NCBI RefSeq assembly: GCF_011065895.1
Contig: NZ_JAALCR010000012.1
Span: forward strand, 168,244-232,243
Length of the DNA: 64,000 bases
Source of the DNA: Paludisphaera rhizosphaerae
GTDB lineage: Bacteria; Planctomycetota; Planctomycetia; Isosphaerales; Isosphaeraceae
Direction of reading: 5' to 3'
Shown: piece after piece, positions 8,765-17,979 of the stretch
Layout of the letters: each line of letters starts with the position of its first letter
Position numbering within the stretch: the stretch's first letter is position 1
Notes under the pieces: model-generated
Database searches by the model: none
Seen by the model: the letters and a program-made list of their open reading frames with translations, nothing else
Told to the model about the DNA's origin: nothing
Translations under genes and position numbers: made by a program

Positions 8765-10741
8765 ATGAACGAAATAGGATCGACATCCTCGGTCGAGAAG
8801 GCGTGCCGTCAGACCAACCCTGAGGGGGTCGAGCGGCGATCGGCGATCGGATCGGTCCTCTTGAGGATGATGTGGTTCGGCCTTGTCGCCGGCTGGCTCA
8901 ACCTGGGGTTGGTGCTGGCCCAGGGCGCCCTCCGACCGCACGTCGCCACCGCGAGGGTGCGGACGAACCTCCATTTCTGGTGGATGATCCCCGCGTCCGA
9001 CGCGCTGGTCTTCGGCGTCGTCGGGCTGGCGCTCGCGCTGGCGACTCGGCCGTGGCCGAGGCTGGCGCGGTGGACGGCCTGGCGGGCGCCGATCGCGATG
9101 CTCTTCCTGGCCTTGCTGCTGGAAGTGGAGGGGCTGTACCAGAGCGCGGCGCTCTTCCTGGCGTGCGGGCTGGCGTTGAGGATCGGGCCCCTGATCGACG
9201 GCCAAGCGGAGCGGTTCGGCCGGCTCATCCGGCTGAGCTTCCCGGCGCTGGCGCTGGGCACGGCGGCGTCCGCGTGGCTGATCCACGAGCGGGTCGAATC
9301 GGCCGAGGAACGAGCCCTCGCCGCCGCCGCCCCCGCGCGGCCGGGAGCGCCGAACGTGCTGCTGCTCGTGCTGGACACCGTCCGCGCCGAGTGCCTGAGC
9401 CTCCACGGGCACGACCGCACGACCACGCCGAACATCGACCGCCTGGCGAGCCGAGGCGTCCTCTTCACCCAGGCCCGCACTACGGCCCCGTGGACCGCCC
9501 CGGCGCACGCCAGCCTCATGACCGGCCGCTGGCCGCATGAGCTCTCGGTCGCTCCCGGCGAGCCGCTCGATGCGAGCTTCCCGACGCTGGCCGAGGTCCT
9601 GGGGCGCGAGGGATACGCCACGGCCGGGTTCATTGGCAACATCTACTGCTGCAACGGCCTCTATGGCATCGGTCGCGGGTTCGCCCGCTACGAGGACGCC
9701 TACGAGAATCAGGCCCCCTCGTTCCTGGAAACCCTCTACAGCTCCGGGCTGGGCCGGCGGGTCCTCCAGACGATGGGACATCCAATGGACCCCACCGACG
9801 AGGCCGCGCTGCCGCGCAAGACGGCCGAGATGCTCAATCGCGACATGCTCGGCTGGCTCGATCAGCGTCCCGCCGACCGGCCGTTCTTCGCCTTCATCAA
9901 TTACTACGACGCCCACCGGCCGTACCGATTTTACACCCCTCCGGAGTCGCGCTTCGGCAAGGCGGCTCTGTCGCCCGCCGACCAGGAAGCGCTCGAACGG
10001 ACTTGCTTTGAGGCGATCGCCGGCCGGCCCGGGGATTCCGGCCTCACGCCCGAGCAGGCCGGGCAGGAGCTCACGCAGTTCTATCACGACGCGTACGACA
10101 CCTGCATCGCCTACATCGACCAGCAGCTCGGCCTCCTCTTCGACGAGATGGAGCGAAAGGGCCTGCTGGAGAACACGCTGATCGTCGTGACGTCCGACCA
10201 CGGCGAGGAGATCGGCGAGCGCGGGCGGCTCGTCCACGGCGCGAGCGTCTACAGCACGGAGGCCCACGTCCCCCTCGTGGTCGTCCCGCCGTCCCGTTGG
10301 TCAGGGCCGCAGGTCGTGGCCGAACCGGTGAGCCTCCGTGACGTCCCCGCGACGATCGCCCAGTGGACCGGCCTGGGCGCGAGCAGCCCGTTCCCGGGAC
10401 ATCCTCTCACCCAGCTTGCGGCGAACGACCAGGATCGACCGGCGACGAGGTCCCCCGTCCTCTGCGAGTTGGAGCACATCATCGCCTTCCCCCTGGACGA
10501 ACCGGTCCCTCCCCCCTTCGGCCCGGCCCGCTCCCTCGTGGCGAGAGACCGGATCTACATCCGCCGGCCGGAAGGGTCCGAGGAGCTATACGACCTCCGG
10601 TTCGACCCCATGGAGATCGTCGACCTGGCCAAGGACCCAGGCTCCGCCCCGACCATCGAGCAGTTCCGCCAGGAACTGGACCAGCTCCGCCGCGACGAGG
10701 CCGTCTTGCCCACGAGCCTGGAGGCCCTGCCCAAGCCCTGA
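8765..10741 (+). CDS. Membrane-anchored sulfatase-fold enzyme with Thr in place of the formylglycine Cys
   Basis: A 658-residue protein. Several membrane segments lie in residues 30-175, followed by an extracytoplasmic alkaline-phosphatase-fold domain starting PNVLLLVLDTVRAECLSLHGHDRTTTPN. The segment aligned with CxPxR reads T244-A-P-A-H248 (APWTAPAHASLMTG), so a formylglycine cannot form; Thr is the likely nucleophile, as in lipoteichoic-acid-synthase-like and phosphoethanolamine-transferase-like members. Metal ligands remain (TSDHGEE near residue 478). The ATG at 8765 precedes the first membrane segment; the longer frame upstream is not needed. It may act on phosphodiesters or transfer a head group at the envelope (inference). 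Confidence 0.85.
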   Translation: MNEIGSTSSVEKACRQTNPEGVERRSAIGSVLLRMMWFGLVAGWLNLGLVLAQGALRPHVATARVRTNLHFWWMIPASDALVFGVVGLALALATRPWPRLARWTAWRAPIAMLFLALLLEVEGLYQSAALFLACGLALRIGPLIDGQAERFGRLIRLSFPALALGTAASAWLIHERVESAEERALAAAAPARPGAPNVLLLVLDTVRAECLSLHGHDRTTTPNIDRLASRGVLFTQARTTAPWTAPAHASLMTGRWPHELSVAPGEPLDASFPTLAEVLGREGYATAGFIGNIYCCNGLYGIGRGFARYEDAYENQAPSFLETLYSSGLGRRVLQTMGHPMDPTDEAALPRKTAEMLNRDMLGWLDQRPADRPFFAFINYYDAHRPYRFYTPPESRFGKAALSPADQEALERTCFEAIAGRPGDSGLTPEQAGQELTQFYHDAYDTCIAYIDQQLGLLFDEMERKGLLENTLIVVTSDHGEEIGERGRLVHGASVYSTEAHVPLVVVPPSRWSGPQVVAEPVSLRDVPATIAQWTGLGASSPFPGHPLTQLAANDQDRPATRSPVLCELEHIIAFPLDEPVPPPFGPARSLVARDRIYIRRPEGSEELYDLRFDPMEIVDLAKDPGSAPTIEQFRQELDQLRRDEAVLPTSLEALPKP

Positions 10742-10756
10742 GCCGAGTCCACCATG

Positions 10757-10810
10757 GCCTTCCCCCCTCGCGAGGAAAGGTGGCCGCGAAACGGCCGGAT
10801 GAGGAGGGAT
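10757..10810 (+). repeat. Dispersed G+C-rich hairpin repeat
   Basis: GCCTTCCCCCCTCGCG followed by GGCCGCGAAACGGCCGGATG, the same two-part unit as at 5401 and 42501. It lies just after the sulfatase-fold gene. Confidence 0.7.
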
Positions 10811-10940
10811 CGGCGTCGCCCCGGGAGCCGATCGCCGAATGCGCAACCGACGCCGAGCTTTCCGCTCATCGAATCGCGAAGCGGCCGGTGGGGCACCGTG
10901 ACCAATTGCCGAGGGATAGGGATAATGCTGGAGCGCGGAG

Positions 10941-11306
10941 TTAGGCGTCCACTTCGGTTGCCAGCATCCAACCGATGAGTCGATCGATCATCTCGAAGTC
11001 GAAATCATCTCCTCGGCGGCGGTGTTGCTCTGGATCGTCGTTGACGATGAGCGGACCAACATCGAGGCCGCCATCATGCTCGCGAATCGGTAGTCGATAA
11101 ACATGGTAGCCAGTCCAACTCCGATAGAAGTCGAGCGAATGAGAACGGAGTATGCCGACCCACTTATCCTCCATCCGTTGAGGGATGAGGCCGCGCCTGA
11201 GCAGTTGCACCTCAGCTTCCGTGAAAGAGCGACTGAAAGGGAGTTCTACTCGAGGCAGGGGCATCGGCTTGCTGCGACGATCCCAGGGCTCCATTTTGAG
11301 ACTCAT
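10941..11306 (-). CDS. Uncharacterised 121-residue protein
   Basis: A short soluble protein with EDKWVGILRSHSLDFYRSWTGYH and VYRLPI motifs and an acidic C-terminal half ending IDRLIGWMLATEVDA. I have no named family for it. Codon use is less GC-biased than in its neighbours. It begins a cluster of three small minus-strand unknown genes separated by miniature inverted-repeat elements, which suggests an accessory island. Small proteins of this type sometimes act as immunity or partner proteins, but nothing here shows that. Confidence 0.6.
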   Translation of the reverse strand: MSLKMEPWDRRSKPMPLPRVELPFSRSFTEAEVQLLRRGLIPQRMEDKWVGILRSHSLDFYRSWTGYHVYRLPIREHDGGLDVGPLIVNDDPEQHRRRGDDFDFEMIDRLIGWMLATEVDA

Positions 11307-11421
11307 CGGGAAACGCCTAGCAAGTGATTATGCCAACGAGCGTGCTTACGCCCTCGAACGCTTGCGTCAAGGCATTATATCTTAAGGCGTCCTCGCCACA
11401 TGGAACAGACCAAAGTCGAAT

Positions 11422-11492
11422 AGGGTGGGCATCGCCCACCGACCGATCTCTTGGCCTGGCAAAAAGATAAGCCGGCGGGCGATGCCCACCCT
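11422..11492. mobile_element. Miniature inverted-repeat element, GGGTGGGC type
   Basis: The left arm AGGGTGGGCATCGCCCACC (11422-11440) and right arm GGCGGGCGATGCCCACCCT (11474-11492) are inverted with one mismatch in 19 and enclose 33 bases. It has no coding capacity. It sits between two unknown genes. Confidence 0.65.
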
Positions 11493-11529
11493 GCCAGGCT
11501 TCGATCCATCTCGAACCGACGACTGAAGA

Positions 11530-12042
11530 CTACATATAATCATAGTAGTCTGCGATATCGGGCTCCTTGGAATCGTCGAAGCCGGCCTCGCGCAATTCCT
11601 CGGACGTGACGATCCGATCGCATTCACCGAACATCGCCCGGAACAGCGCATAAAGGATCTCGCGATGCGCTGCCTCGCTTGCCTGGTTTGCCTCGACGAT
11701 CATCCGACTGGCCTCGTACACGATTGGGCCAACCTCGCCGCTTTCGTCCAGCTTCTTGTGGAGCAGGCCCGCCTCGAGGTACCCGGCCCAAGGATTGGTG
11801 ACCTGCAGCAGGGAACCGATGGTGTTTTGGAAGAGGCCCCACAGAACTCTTTGTCTTTGATTGAAGGAAAGCCCTTCGCTCGACAGACGAATCCCGAAGT
11901 GCCGCTGGACAGCTTCAAGGAGGGAGGTGTAGTAGTTCGTGAAGTCGGAGTGAACGAAGTCCTTCCGCTGAGAATAGAGGCATGCCTCAATCAGCACGCG
12001 ATAATCGTAGGGGCGATCCAGGCGAGCGACGTGATAGCCCAT
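11530..12042 (-). CDS. Uncharacterised 170-residue protein
   Basis: The protein starts MGYHVARLDRPYDYRVLIEACLYS and contains FTNYYTSLLEAVQRHF, RQRVLWGLFQNTIGSLLQV and a C-terminal acidic run DSKEPDIADYYDYM. It looks helical and soluble. The frame stays open 37 codons further upstream, but that part runs into the inverted-repeat element at 12095-12209, so the ATG at 12042 is preferred. GC content is visibly lower than the genome average. Function unknown. Confidence 0.6.
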   Translation of the reverse strand: MGYHVARLDRPYDYRVLIEACLYSQRKDFVHSDFTNYYTSLLEAVQRHFGIRLSSEGLSFNQRQRVLWGLFQNTIGSLLQVTNPWAGYLEAGLLHKKLDESGEVGPIVYEASRMIVEANQASEAAHREILYALFRAMFGECDRIVTSEELREAGFDDSKEPDIADYYDYM

Positions 12043-12094
12043 CGATGCCTCCGGACCGAGCGAGCAAGTCGACAGGGCTGGTTGTTCCAGCCTC

Positions 12095-12209
12095 GTAGGG
12101 TCCGCTGTGCGGACCTTGTTCGCAATAAAGCCCATTCCACCCGGCACGTACACCCAGCGGTAGATCGCGAAACCCGACCTTCCGGATCGGTCCGCACAAC
12201 GGACCCTAC
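12095..12209. mobile_element. Miniature inverted-repeat element, GTAGGGTCCGC type (copy 1)
   Basis: 21-bp terminal arms at 12095-12115 and 12189-12209, beginning GTAGGGTCCGC and ending GTGCGGACC, are inverted with a single mismatch. They enclose 73 bases with no gene. A second element with nearly the same ends lies at 49521-49620. Confidence 0.72.
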
Positions 12210-12238
12210 TACGCTTCTACGCTTCGCTTTACGAGGCT

Positions 12239-12529
12239 TTATTCCATAAACTGACCACACCAAAGGAATTTCGCAAGGTCTTTCCATGTGGGGGTTTCTA
12301 TAATCGTCCCGTCTTGTCGGGGATCAAAATGAGAGCATCCACCTTCGATGAACAGAGAGATGCAGTTATTGGTCCATCCCTCGGCACCGCCCCACTGGTA
12401 GATCTCTGGGTTCGCGGCCTCGATGTCTTCCACGCGGCGACGTTCCTCGGCGAAGGCATAGGCGAAGGTGAGGAACGTGTCGAGATCATGCACCTGGTCG
12501 AGGAGTTCAAGGATAGTCTTGTCTGACAT
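12239..12529 (-). CDS. Small protein resembling DUF7660
   Basis: A 96-residue protein starting MSDKTILELLDQVHDLDTFLTFAYAFAEERR, with a conserved-looking WTNNCISLFIEGGC segment and TWKDLAKFLWCGQFME at the C-terminus. The pattern of an aspartate-rich start, then W-x-N, then W-x-x-L-A-x-F resembles the DUF7660 family as I remember it. Function is unknown. An ATG at 12529 fits better than the longer frame upstream. It is the third gene of the low-GC unknown cluster. Confidence 0.6.
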   Translation of the reverse strand: MSDKTILELLDQVHDLDTFLTFAYAFAEERRRVEDIEAANPEIYQWGGAEGWTNNCISLFIEGGCSHFDPRQDGTIIETPTWKDLAKFLWCGQFME

Positions 12530-12661
12530 TGAATCGATCTCTTCCCTCATCGATTGAATCGAGACCTTGAGAAGTGAGGCGAGCGGTATAACACGGTCGG
12601 GGCAAGAGCCGTTAACCCGAGAAGGGTAAGTGTCGTTTATTGAGCGGCTGGCGATCAACGC

Positions 12662-13678
12662 TCACTTCGCAAACTCCGCATTCGGATGCGTCGTGTAGAA
12701 GTGCAGCCCGCGGCGCGAGTCGTTGAAGCGATAGAAGGGGACGGCGCCGTCGGCGGCGGCGGGCAGGACGTGGAAGGCGACGCCTTCCGATTGGAAGAGC
12801 CTCGGGCGGACGTGTTCGGCGGGGGCGTCGGTGGTGTAGAGGTGGTCGATCCGGCCGCGGAGCAGTTCGACGGGTTGCCCGGTCGCGGGGACGTAGCAGG
12901 CGACGCCTTCCGAGGTGAATGCGCCGGGGGCGTCGATCGTCGGCGAGAGCGTGTAGCGGTGGCCGCCGGTTCGGACGTTGAGCCAGCGATGCAGGGGGAC
13001 GGTCCCTGGGCGAGGCTCGGCGTAGACGTACCCCAGGATCCCCTGACGGTCGAGCCGCGTCAGGTCGAACTTCAGGACGACGAAATCGGGCGCGTAGTCG
13101 ATGCCGCAGAGGACGCCGTAGTCCTTGAACTGCGCAGCGCGTTTGATGATCTCGGCGTTGATCTTGGCGTTGACCGACTCCGCCTTGCCGTCGACGACCT
13201 GGGTGGCGATGGCGTCGAACTGCTTCCCCAGCAGTCGGGCCAGCAATCCGGCGACGCCTTCCAACTCGGTCCGCTTCACCTCGTCGACGTCCACGCGGAA
13301 CCTCGGCGAGCCGTCGAGACCGGCCTCGGCGTTGACGCTGGCCTTGATCTCGAACCGAAACTTCCGCCAGCCCTCGACGTGGTCCTTCGAACGCGCGGCA
13401 TGCTCGGAGATCGGCCCTGCAGCCGGCGGTTTGTACTCGCCCTCGACGGTGAACGCCGCCAGCAGCTTCCGCATCTTGGGGTCGATCCCGACCAGCCGAT
13501 ACGAATGCACCGACCCCTTGTACTTCCCCGCCTGGTCGAACGGGCTAGGAGGCAGCTTCTCCACCACGCCGGCGATGTAGCCCTTCTCTAGCTTGATCTC
13601 CGTGGCGGCGTGCAGCGGGACTGCAACCGCCAGGACGATCGCGAAACCGAGGCAGGGCCTGAGAAGGTGACGCCGCAT
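12662..13678 (-). CDS. Secreted protein with C-terminal DUF5648-type repeats
   Basis: A 338-residue protein with a signal peptide (LGFAIVLAVAVPLHAA). The middle part (about residues 25-200) has no family I can name. The C-terminal third carries two or three repeats of the PLHRWLN...GGHRYTLS, LYTTDAPAE and PFYRFNDSRRGLHFYTTHPNAE type, characteristic of DUF5648, a beta-propeller-like repeat common in secreted bacterial proteins. It is likely an extracellular or periplasmic binding protein. The ATG at 13678 gives the signal peptide directly at the N-terminus. Confidence 0.8.
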   Translation of the reverse strand: MRRHLLRPCLGFAIVLAVAVPLHAATEIKLEKGYIAGVVEKLPPSPFDQAGKYKGSVHSYRLVGIDPKMRKLLAAFTVEGEYKPPAAGPISEHAARSKDHVEGWRKFRFEIKASVNAEAGLDGSPRFRVDVDEVKRTELEGVAGLLARLLGKQFDAIATQVVDGKAESVNAKINAEIIKRAAQFKDYGVLCGIDYAPDFVVLKFDLTRLDRQGILGYVYAEPRPGTVPLHRWLNVRTGGHRYTLSPTIDAPGAFTSEGVACYVPATGQPVELLRGRIDHLYTTDAPAEHVRPRLFQSEGVAFHVLPAAADGAVPFYRFNDSRRGLHFYTTHPNAEFAK

Positions 13679-13825
13679 GATCGCCCGATCCCTGGGATTC
13701 CGATGGGTCCCGATCCATTGGCGCGAGGTTTTACCATCAACACCCCGCCGGGGCCAGGCGAAACGCCTCGGAGCAACCCTCGACCTTACGCTCTCCAAAC
13801 ACGTCGGGACTGGAGGGAAGCACGA

Positions 13826-14902
13826 TCAGTACCCATCGGAGGCGACGATCTCGCCGCCGGCCTTGCTCCCCAGGGACCACCACGTCATCGGGTTGACGGA
13901 GTCCTTGATGAACCGCACACTGCCGTCGGCGAGCAGGGTGTTGACGCCGCCGGTATGGTGGCTTCGCATCGCGAACATCCCATTGGCGCCGGTAAGCGAG
14001 CCGCAATCAGGCACCGTGGAATTCGGGGTCGACAACATCGTGTTGAGCGGGCCCGAAACCGTCCGCCCCGAGGCCCAGTACAACCCGGCGGTGTCATTGA
14101 CGACAATGTCTCCGGCTTTCACCGCGGCGATGCACAGGCGGACGTACTGGGCGAGATAGCCCTGGCCCGGCTCGCCGGGCACCGTTTGCTCGTTCCCGGT
14201 CCCCACCGCGAAGCCATCCTGGACGGAGGTCCCAGAAGGCCAGGCGAGCTTGGGATAACGTTCGGCGCCGTTGACCCTGGGGACGTCGAAGTCGCCGGTG
14301 AGGATCTCGCTGAACGCGACCGTGTTGCTCGTCCCATCGGTCACGCTGTTCATGCCGTAAGCCCTCAAAACGGCGAACATCCCCACTCCCACGCCGCCGC
14401 CGGGATCGCCGTCGTGGCGGAACTGCGGGCCCAGACTGGCGGCGTAGTTGGTGGGCTTGCCCGTCGCGATCGTCACCGGCGAGTCCGACGGACAAAGATA
14501 AAGGGTCACCGACGTGTTAATGACCGTCAAGTTGATCCTGAAGAGGTCCGGGGTCGAGCCATAGACCGCCCCGATGCTGAAGTTGAATGCGTTGGAGAGC
14601 GCCTGCTGCTCCACATTGGCGAGCAGATAGACGAGCACGCTGGGCCCGTTCAGGACGTTTCGGTCCGGGCCTCCAGGAAGCCCCGCCCCCATCGGGAAGG
14701 CGTCGTTTGCGGAATGATAATTGTGCAGGCCCAGGCCGATCTGCTTGAGGTTGTTCACGCACTGGAGTCGTCTGGCGGCCGCGCGCGCCGCCTGGACGGC
14801 GGGCAGCAGCAGAGCGATCAGCACGGCGATGATCGCAATCACCACCAGAAGTTCGATGAGCGTGAACGCCCGGCGGCGAGACCTGCGGGAGGGGTAAGGC
14901 AC
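13826..14902 (-). CDS. DUF1559 pseudopilin-like protein
   Basis: The N-terminus is a type IV pilin/pseudopilin prepilin signal ([17 protein letters not shown]) followed by [15 protein letters not shown]. The C-terminus carries the DUF1559 signature [21 protein letters not shown]. It is likely processed by prepilin peptidase and exported by a type II/IV-like machinery. The start is uncertain: a GTG at 14902 places the signal at about residue 10, while an ATG further up would add a long unusual leader. Unlike the other four DUF1559 genes in this window, it has no lipoprotein partner next to it. Confidence 0.82.
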   Translation of the reverse strand: MPYPSRRSRRRAFTLIELLVVIAIIAVLIALLLPAVQAARAAARRLQCVNNLKQIGLGLHNYHSANDAFPMGAGLPGGPDRNVLNGPSVLVYLLANVEQQALSNAFNFSIGAVYGSTPDLFRINLTVINTSVTLYLCPSDSPVTIATGKPTNYAASLGPQFRHDGDPGGGVGVGMFAVLRAYGMNSVTDGTSNTVAFSEILTGDFDVPRVNGAERYPKLAWPSGTSVQDGFAVGTGNEQTVPGEPGQGYLAQYVRLCIAAVKAGDIVVNDTAGLYWASGRTVSGPLNTMLSTPNSTVPDCGSLTGANGMFAMRSHHTGGVNTLLADGSVRFIKDSVNPMTWWSLGSKAGGEIVASDGY

Positions 14903-15164
14903 TGGCAGCGCTCCACGAAAGAGAGAACGCGCGGATGCGGTCCCGAAAGGACCACCGCCCACGAACGTGGGATCGACCGTATGAAGAGGGAGAGGTCGAG
15001 AATAGAGCCGCATCCAAGCAGGCACAACAAGAATCTTTGACGACACTCCAAATCGTTTCGCAATACCCAGGAGCAGGCTGTTCGACGCCGACGAAACGGC
15101 GATGGCCTGCGCGACTCTGGTATTGCTCGATCAAACGCCCAGGTCGGATGGCGCCAACCCGCGA

Positions 15165-17900
15165 TCAGAGCACCATCTCCGCTCGGACGACTCCTTCCTC
15201 CAGGTCGCGAGTCGTCTTGAAGCCGACCTTCTCGCTGACGCGGAGCATCTCCACATTCTCGGGGAGGATCTCGCCGCGGACGACGGCGACGCGCTCGTCG
15301 CGGCCGACTTGCAGGATTCGGCGCAGGAGTTCGCTCCCCAGGCCGCGGCCCTGAAAGTCGTCGCTGACGATCAGGGCGAACTCGGCCTCATCGGTGCCTT
15401 GAATCTTGCTGAGGCGGCTGACCCCTCGGATCTTGCGCTCGCCGGTGTCGGGGTCTCGCGACTCGGCCACCAGGGCCATCTCGCGGTCGTAGTCGATGAA
15501 GCAGATGCGCGTCAGGCGCTCGTGGGCGATCCGCGTGCTGTACTTCATCGCGTGAAAATATCGCAGCGCGACGCTCCGTTCCGAGAGCGTGGCGTGGAAC
15601 TTCACCAGGAGCGGCTCATCCTCGGGGCGGATTGGGCGGATCGTCAAACGCTCACCCTTCTTGGAGGTCCACGGGAACGTGTACTGCGAGGGGTACGGCC
15701 GGATCGCCGCGCGGGGGAGGTCCGAGGCGTGAACGAGCGGGCTGTGGACGATGATGCGGGCGTCCAGGACGATCAGGCGGTCGGGCGACGCGAACAGCGG
15801 GTTGACGTCGATCTCCTTGATCCACGGCTGCTCCACCACAAGGTCGCTGAACCGCACCAGCAACTGCTCCAGGGCCTTCATGTCCACGGACGCCTGGCCG
15901 CGGATCCCCTTCAGGGCCGTGTAGATCCGCGTCTGCTCCATCATCCGGCGCGCGAGCGTCGTGTTGAGCGGCGGCAGGCCGAGCGCCCGGTCGCCCAGGA
16001 CCTCGACGTGTCGGCCGCCGGCTCCGAAGAGGAGGACGGGGCCGAACTCGGGGTCGAGGCTGCTCCCCAGCAGGACCTCCACGCCGGCCTCGGGTTGGAT
16101 CATCGGCTGGACGCCCACGCCCTGGAAGTGCTCGGGCCCGGCCGAGGCGGTGACGGCGCGCTCGATCGAGTGGAACGCCCCCCGGACGGCGTCGGTGTCG
16201 TAGAGGTTCAGGCGGACGCCGCCGACGTCGCTTTTGTGGGTGATCGTCGTCGAGTTCAACTTCACGGCCACCGGCCAGCCGAACTTCGACGCCGCGTCGA
16301 CCGCCTCGTCGGCCGTCTGCACGACCGTCGTGGGGACGGTCGGCACGTCGTAGAGGGCCAGCACCGTCTTGGATTCGGCCTCGGTCAGGATCGTCCGGCC
16401 CTCGGCACGAACGGCGCCCAGCAGGGCCTCCACGCGATCGCGCGGCGAGCCGACGGAAGGGTCGCCCGGCGGCATCGTCGGCGTTTCATAGAGGCCTTGC
16501 AGGTTATAACTCGACCGCCACATCAGGGCGAAGACGCGGGCGGCGGCGTCGGGGTGGGGGTACGTTGGAACGCCCGCCTCGGTGAGCGCGGCGGTCCCTT
16601 CCTCGACCGATTCGCCCCCCATCCACGAGGCCAGCACCGGCTTGCCCAGCACCTTGGCGTGCCGCTTCAGCCGGCCGGCGACGGCCGTGGGGTCGGTGGC
16701 GGTCTGGGGGGTGAGGATCGTCAGCAGACCGTCGACGCCGTCGTCGGCGGCAAGGACTTCCACGGCCTTGCCGAACCGCTCCGGGTCGGCGTCGCCCAGG
16801 ACGTCCACCGGGTTGCCGTGGCTCCAGCCCTCGGGCAGCGCCGCGTCGAGGATCTTCAGCGAATCAGGGGTGAAATCGGCGAGCGTCCCGCCGTGCTCCA
16901 CCAACGAGTCGACGGCCAGCACGCCGGGGCCGCCGGCGTTGGTGACGATCGCCAGGCGGGGGCCTCGCGGACGGGGCTGCTTGGAGAGGACGTCGGCCAT
17001 GTCGAAGACGTCGGCGATCGAGTCGACCCGCAGGACGCCGACGCGGCGGAAGGCGGCCTCCAGCACGGAGTCGCCGCCGACGAGGGCCCCGGTGTGCGTC
17101 GCCGCCGCGGCGCGGGCGGCGGCCGAGCGCCCGGCCTTCAGGACGATGATCGGCTTGGTCAGCGCGACCTCGCGCGAGGCCGACAGGAACGCCCGGGCGT
17201 CGCCGATCGACTCCATGTAGAGGACGATGCTCTTGGTCTTGGGGTCGTCGCCGAGGTAGTCGATCAGGTCGCCCCAGCCGACGTCGAGCATCGAGCCGAC
17301 CGAGATGAACGCGCTGAAGCCGACGTTCTCCTTGCGGCTCCAGTCGAGCACGGCCATGTCGAGAGCGCCGCTCTGGCTGATGTAGCCGACGCTCCCCGGC
17401 CGCGCCGGACTGTGGGCGAAGGTCGCGTTCATGCCGCTGTGGGGCCGCATCACCCCCATGCAGTTCGGCCCGACGACCCGCATCCGCCCCCTGCGTGCCC
17501 GCTCCAGGATCTCATGCTCCAGCCGGACGCCCTCCGGCCCGGCCTCGCGGAAACCGGCGGAGATCACCACGGCCCCGCGCACGCCGGCCTCGACGCATTC
17601 CGAGATCACCCCGGGGACCGTCGCCGCGGGGGTCACGACGACCGCCAGGTCGACCGGGTCCGGCACCGAGGCCACGTCCTTGTAAGCCTTGATCCCCAGC
17701 ACGTTCCGCCGCGTGGGGTTGATCGGGAAGACGGTCGCGCCGAAGGGGTTGCTGATCAGGTTCCAGAGCACCGCCCGCCCCGGGCTCCCCGCCTTCTCCG
17801 TCGCCCCGATCACCGCCACCGTCCGAGGCGCGAAGATCGCATCCAACGGCCGATCCCCGGCCGCCTCTCCCGTGATCCTTCCCTTGGACAGCCGATGCAT
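15165..17900 (-). CDS. Fused ADP-forming acyl-CoA synthetase / GNAT acetyltransferase
   Basis: A 911-residue protein. Residues 20-150 form a CoA-binding domain ([22 protein letters not shown]). The succinyl-CoA-synthetase-like domain follows, with the phospho-His candidate H269 in [11 protein letters not shown]. An ATP-grasp region occupies about 475-690 ([19 protein letters not shown]). A C-terminal GNAT acetyltransferase spans about 740-911 ([31 protein letters not shown]). This order is that of bacterial protein lysine acetyltransferases of the Pat/YfiQ class, in which the synthetase part is often only regulatory. Here H269 is kept, so real acyl-CoA synthetase activity is possible. It stands alone on the minus strand. 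Confidence 0.9.
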   Translation of the reverse strand: MHRLSKGRITGEAAGDRPLDAIFAPRTVAVIGATEKAGSPGRAVLWNLISNPFGATVFPINPTRRNVLGIKAYKDVASVPDPVDLAVVVTPAATVPGVISECVEAGVRGAVVISAGFREAGPEGVRLEHEILERARRGRMRVVGPNCMGVMRPHSGMNATFAHSPARPGSVGYISQSGALDMAVLDWSRKENVGFSAFISVGSMLDVGWGDLIDYLGDDPKTKSIVLYMESIGDARAFLSASREVALTKPIIVLKAGRSAAARAAAATHTGALVGGDSVLEAAFRRVGVLRVDSIADVFDMADVLSKQPRPRGPRLAIVTNAGGPGVLAVDSLVEHGGTLADFTPDSLKILDAALPEGWSHGNPVDVLGDADPERFGKAVEVLAADDGVDGLLTILTPQTATDPTAVAGRLKRHAKVLGKPVLASWMGGESVEEGTAALTEAGVPTYPHPDAAARVFALMWRSSYNLQGLYETPTMPPGDPSVGSPRDRVEALLGAVRAEGRTILTEAESKTVLALYDVPTVPTTVVQTADEAVDAASKFGWPVAVKLNSTTITHKSDVGGVRLNLYDTDAVRGAFHSIERAVTASAGPEHFQGVGVQPMIQPEAGVEVLLGSSLDPEFGPVLLFGAGGRHVEVLGDRALGLPPLNTTLARRMMEQTRIYTALKGIRGQASVDMKALEQLLVRFSDLVVEQPWIKEIDVNPLFASPDRLIVLDARIIVHSPLVHASDLPRAAIRPYPSQYTFPWTSKKGERLTIRPIRPEDEPLLVKFHATLSERSVALRYFHAMKYSTRIAHERLTRICFIDYDREMALVAESRDPDTGERKIRGVSRLSKIQGTDEAEFALIVSDDFQGRGLGSELLRRILQVGRDERVAVVRGEILPENVEMLRVSEKVGFKTTRDLEEGVVRAEMVL

Positions 17901-17979
17901 GACGAACCCTCCCGGCGGAGCGTCTCACCACGCCCGCCGGGAGTCTATGCTAAACCGAGGGAGCCGCGAACCCCAGGGA

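Noticed and set aside
6976..8766. 596-codon minus-strand frame opposite the ceramidase-like gene
   Set aside because: Composition typical of antisense frames in GC-rich DNA and no family similarity seen; the plus-strand gene has a leader and family motifs.
8489..10267. 592-codon minus-strand frame opposite the membrane sulfatase-fold gene
   Set aside because: It lacks any motif and overlaps a complete plus-strand gene with membrane segments and metal ligands.
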